Shown here in pieces: positions 6,447-8,261 of a stretch of 8,261 nt of DNA. Position numbers and translations under genes: made by a program. Source of the stretch: an uncultured Prevotella sp. Its GTDB lineage: Bacteria > Bacteroidota > Bacteroidia > Bacteroidales > Bacteroidaceae. Positions within the stretch are counted from its first letter, which is position 1; the number at the start of each line of letters is the position of its first letter. The stretch lies in contig CALZAP010000045.1 in NCBI GenBank assembly GCA_945614335.1, forward strand, positions 1 to 8,261, in the 5' to 3' direction. The notes under the pieces are model-generated. The model did no database searches and had not been told where the DNA came from. It saw only the letters and a list, made by a program, of their open reading frames with translations.

Positions 6447-8117
6447 TTATTTCAAGAAATACCTCCAAACGGGTGATGACTTGTATCTCTCCATTTGAGC
6501 TTGCGGCAGTTTGCCCTGCTGGGCATAGGCGAGTGCCACTGCATCTTCGCATGCCTGCGAGCTGTATTTGGAGATAGACTTCACGTAGGTGTAGTATTGC
6601 ATGAAGGTATTAAGGTCTTTGTTGAGCAGTGGGAACATCAGCAGATATTGTATTGCCACGAGGTTCTCCTTGTTGTGCATGACGAGCTGTCCGCAGAGCT
6701 TGTCTGTCTCCTTGTCGCTGAAGAGGAAGTCGTCGGTGAGTCTTACCTTGCGCAGGTAGCTGTACATGGGATGGCTGTCGATGAGTTTCGGGTTTCTTAT
6801 CATCTCCATGCGCCTGTCTGCCCATTTCTTGTAGAAGATGGTTTTTTGCAGGGCCTTAAGGTATTTCTCCGCTGCCTTGTATTGGCCGTTGATTAGATTT
6901 GTTTCAGCCAACCGCTTGAACACGCGGCCGCTCTTGTTGTAGTTTGGTATTGACTCCATGGCCTCAAAGGCGTAACGCTGGCCGGTGTTGACAAGGCCGA
7001 GCATGAAGTAGGCGTCGCCAGTGACGAGTATTGTGTTGAAGTTACGCTCAAATTCGGGCAGGAGGCCTTCCGTACCGTGCTGATAGAAGTCGAAGCAGCG
7101 GTCGCCAAGCTTGCCGGTCATGGCCAATGCGAGGTTTGTGGCGCAGACACTCATGGGCAAGTCGGGAGTTTTTTGTTCCGCCTTTGCCACAATGTCTGCC
7201 CAACGCTGCTGGCGCACGAGACAGTCGTAGTCCATAAGTGCGTATTTTTGCGAGTCAATGGCACTACCCAGCGAGGAGGCAACCACAGTCACTACGGCCA
7301 CAGCCACTGTCTTGCACAGTTTGTTGGCCAAAGGTATCGTGACACCTGTAAGGATGAGAAGAAGCATTGGCGAGAGACACATTATGTGAGTGGGCACTTC
7401 TATGGAACGGTAGTAGAAAAGTCCGAGGAAGAACCTCACTGTGGGGTAGGGAAGAAAATATGAACTTGCGGCAACGATAAGAGTGGTGTATACTAAAGAG
7501 AATGCTGCCAATGAAAATCCCTCTATTTTCCGGTTGCATGTTTTTATTAGTCTGATGCCTGTATATAATGCAAGCATGCCCACCATCGGACCCGCTATCC
7601 AATAGGTTATGGGTATGGCGGGCAGGATGTATATAAGCAGGGCGTTTCTCGTCTTTGGGGCAAAAATCATGGCGGCTTGCACTATTATGAAGGCCACGAT
7701 ATAGGCAAGCATGAGACTCTCGTCGCCCATGATGCGCCATATTAGCAAAGAAGGCAAAAAGCTCAGCAAGTATGCTGACAGGTCTTCGGTCTTATAGGCA
7801 TTATTGCGCATCAGCAACCATGACAGCTGTTGGGAGGTCACGAGTAGAAGGCTGATGACCAGGGCACCGAATACGGGCGTGTTGTAAAACTGGGTAAGAA
7901 ACTCTGCTACATACGCGGCTGTTCCGCCTGGCAAGGCCAAGCGCTCCACGAGGTAATGGCAGTCGAAGAGGAATAGCTGATACTGTTCCTGATATGCCAT
8001 CATTGAAGGGTAGCCGTAGCGCCAAAAGATGAAGGCAGACAGTCCCATAACGATGGCGAGTGCCCATTTCCACACTGTGGCTTTTGCGATATGATTGTTA
8101 GTTGGTTTCGTATTCAT
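6447..8117 (-). CDS. DUF6057-like polytopic membrane protein with TPR-like tail (copy 2)
   Basis: A 556-residue protein with the same plan as the gene at 2689-4098. Residues 1-285 are membrane-embedded with roughly eight to ten helices (about 14-33, 76-100, 115-130, 134-152, 158-188 probably two, 202-220, 247-282 probably two). The segment after the first helix, AYQEQYQLFLFDCHYLVERL (41-60), matches FYYKEQNQLFLLSADYLSTY of copy 1. Residues about 290-556 are soluble helical repeats, with the best conserved stretch RVFKRLAETNLINGQYKAAE (398-417) and QKTIFYKKWA (424-433). No catalytic motif is visible. The start at 8117 lies 27 bases after the stop of the third haem-propeller gene and the stop lies 12 bases before copy 2 of that family. 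Two independent adjacent pairs support a working partnership of membrane protein and haem lipoprotein. DUF6057 assignment is from recollection of the family. Confidence 0.72.
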   Translation of the reverse strand: MNTKPTNNHIAKATVWKWALAIVMGLSAFIFWRYGYPSMMAYQEQYQLFLFDCHYLVERLALPGGTAAYVAEFLTQFYNTPVFGALVISLLLVTSQQLSWLLMRNNAYKTEDLSAYLLSFLPSLLIWRIMGDESLMLAYIVAFIIVQAAMIFAPKTRNALLIYILPAIPITYWIAGPMVGMLALYTGIRLIKTCNRKIEGFSLAAFSLVYTTLIVAASSYFLPYPTVRFFLGLFYYRSIEVPTHIMCLSPMLLLILTGVTIPLANKLCKTVAVAVVTVVASSLGSAIDSQKYALMDYDCLVRQQRWADIVAKAEQKTPDLPMSVCATNLALAMTGKLGDRCFDFYQHGTEGLLPEFERNFNTILVTGDAYFMLGLVNTGQRYAFEAMESIPNYNKSGRVFKRLAETNLINGQYKAAEKYLKALQKTIFYKKWADRRMEMIRNPKLIDSHPMYSYLRKVRLTDDFLFSDKETDKLCGQLVMHNKENLVAIQYLLMFPLLNKDLNTFMQYYTYVKSISKYSSQACEDAVALAYAQQGKLPQAQMERYKSSPVWRYFLK

Positions 8118-8144
8118 CGTCTTTACATTTATTATATATGTGGT

Positions 8145-8261
8145 CTATTGTCTTATTCTCACTTTCTTCCTTTCGCCCGACTGTATACACTCTCTTGCCT
8201 TGCGTATGTCGAAGTCAACCTTGGTCCGTGTGAAGTCGGGGCAGTTGAAGGAGTCGAGGTT
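8145..8261 (-). CDS. TolB-like haem-propeller lipoprotein (copy 3), C-terminal 38 residues only
   Basis: The frame is open to the right edge and ends with TAG at 8147-8145. The tail reads NLDSFNCPDFTRTKVDFD then IRKARECIQSGERKKVRIRQ. It lines up with SIYSFNTPDFTSAPVEIDSR and the following KVGASILSDKRTETKVR of copy 2, and less well with LKSFNAPELGSAPLPFSASD of copy 1, sharing the S-F-N-x-P-(D/E)-(F/L) motif and a basic end. It is therefore the end of a third member of the family, nearest to copy 2. The haem motif and propeller lie outside the window, so their presence is only inferred. The next gene begins 27 bases on. By the pattern of the module, a further DUF6057-like gene would be expected upstream, off the window. 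Confidence 0.75.
   Translation of the reverse strand, partial: NLDSFNCPDFTRTKVDFDIRKARECIQSGERKKVRIRQ

Noticed and set aside
8118..8144. Promoter in the A-T rich 27-base gap before the larger membrane protein gene
   Set aside because: The gap is too short to hold both promoter boxes and no TAnnTTTG-like box is seen in it.

Overview
The window looks like a Bacteroidota chromosome of the Prevotella/Bacteroides type. The reasons are several Bacteroidota-restricted protein families (NigD-like lipoprotein, DUF6057-like membrane protein, FimB/Mfa2-like lipoprotein), many lipoprotein signal peptides, almost no Shine-Dalgarno sequences inside the operon, and a heptanucleotide GARGART repeat between genes. 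Every gene I can support reads on the minus strand, so transcription runs from high to low coordinates. No plus-strand gene, RNA gene, insertion sequence or CRISPR array is visible.

In order of transcription, the right edge holds the last 38 codons of a TolB-like/single-haem cytochrome lipoprotein (8145-8261). It is followed by a large polytopic membrane protein with a TPR-like tail (6447-8117), a complete TolB-like/haem lipoprotein (4971-6434), a FimB/Mfa2-like lipoprotein (4111-4965), a second polytopic membrane protein of the same family (2689-4098) and a third TolB-like/haem lipoprotein (1191-2657). Gaps between these genes are only 5 to 31 bases, so they read as one operon. It is built from a repeated two-gene module, membrane/TPR protein followed by haem-propeller lipoprotein. 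The module is present twice in full, and its last gene is seen a third time at the right edge.

After a 120-base gap with a possible promoter and a strong ribosome binding site comes a second unit: a NigD-like lipoprotein (354-1070) overlapping by one base an ECF-type RNA polymerase sigma factor (1-354) that runs off the left edge. This unit may be controlled separately, and the sigma factor could act on itself or on the operon upstream; both are inference.

The most interesting content is the module itself. Each propeller lipoprotein carries one CxxCH haem c motif between an N-terminal beta domain and a PD40/TolB-like propeller, and is paired with a membrane protein of unknown function. I infer an uncharacterised envelope redox or sensing complex. 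Two complete haem proteins differ at a position that could be an axial haem ligand (Tyr183 versus His188). The gene at 1191-2657 is also bracketed by copies of the heptamer repeat, and in both places the repeat supplies the stop codon of a gene.
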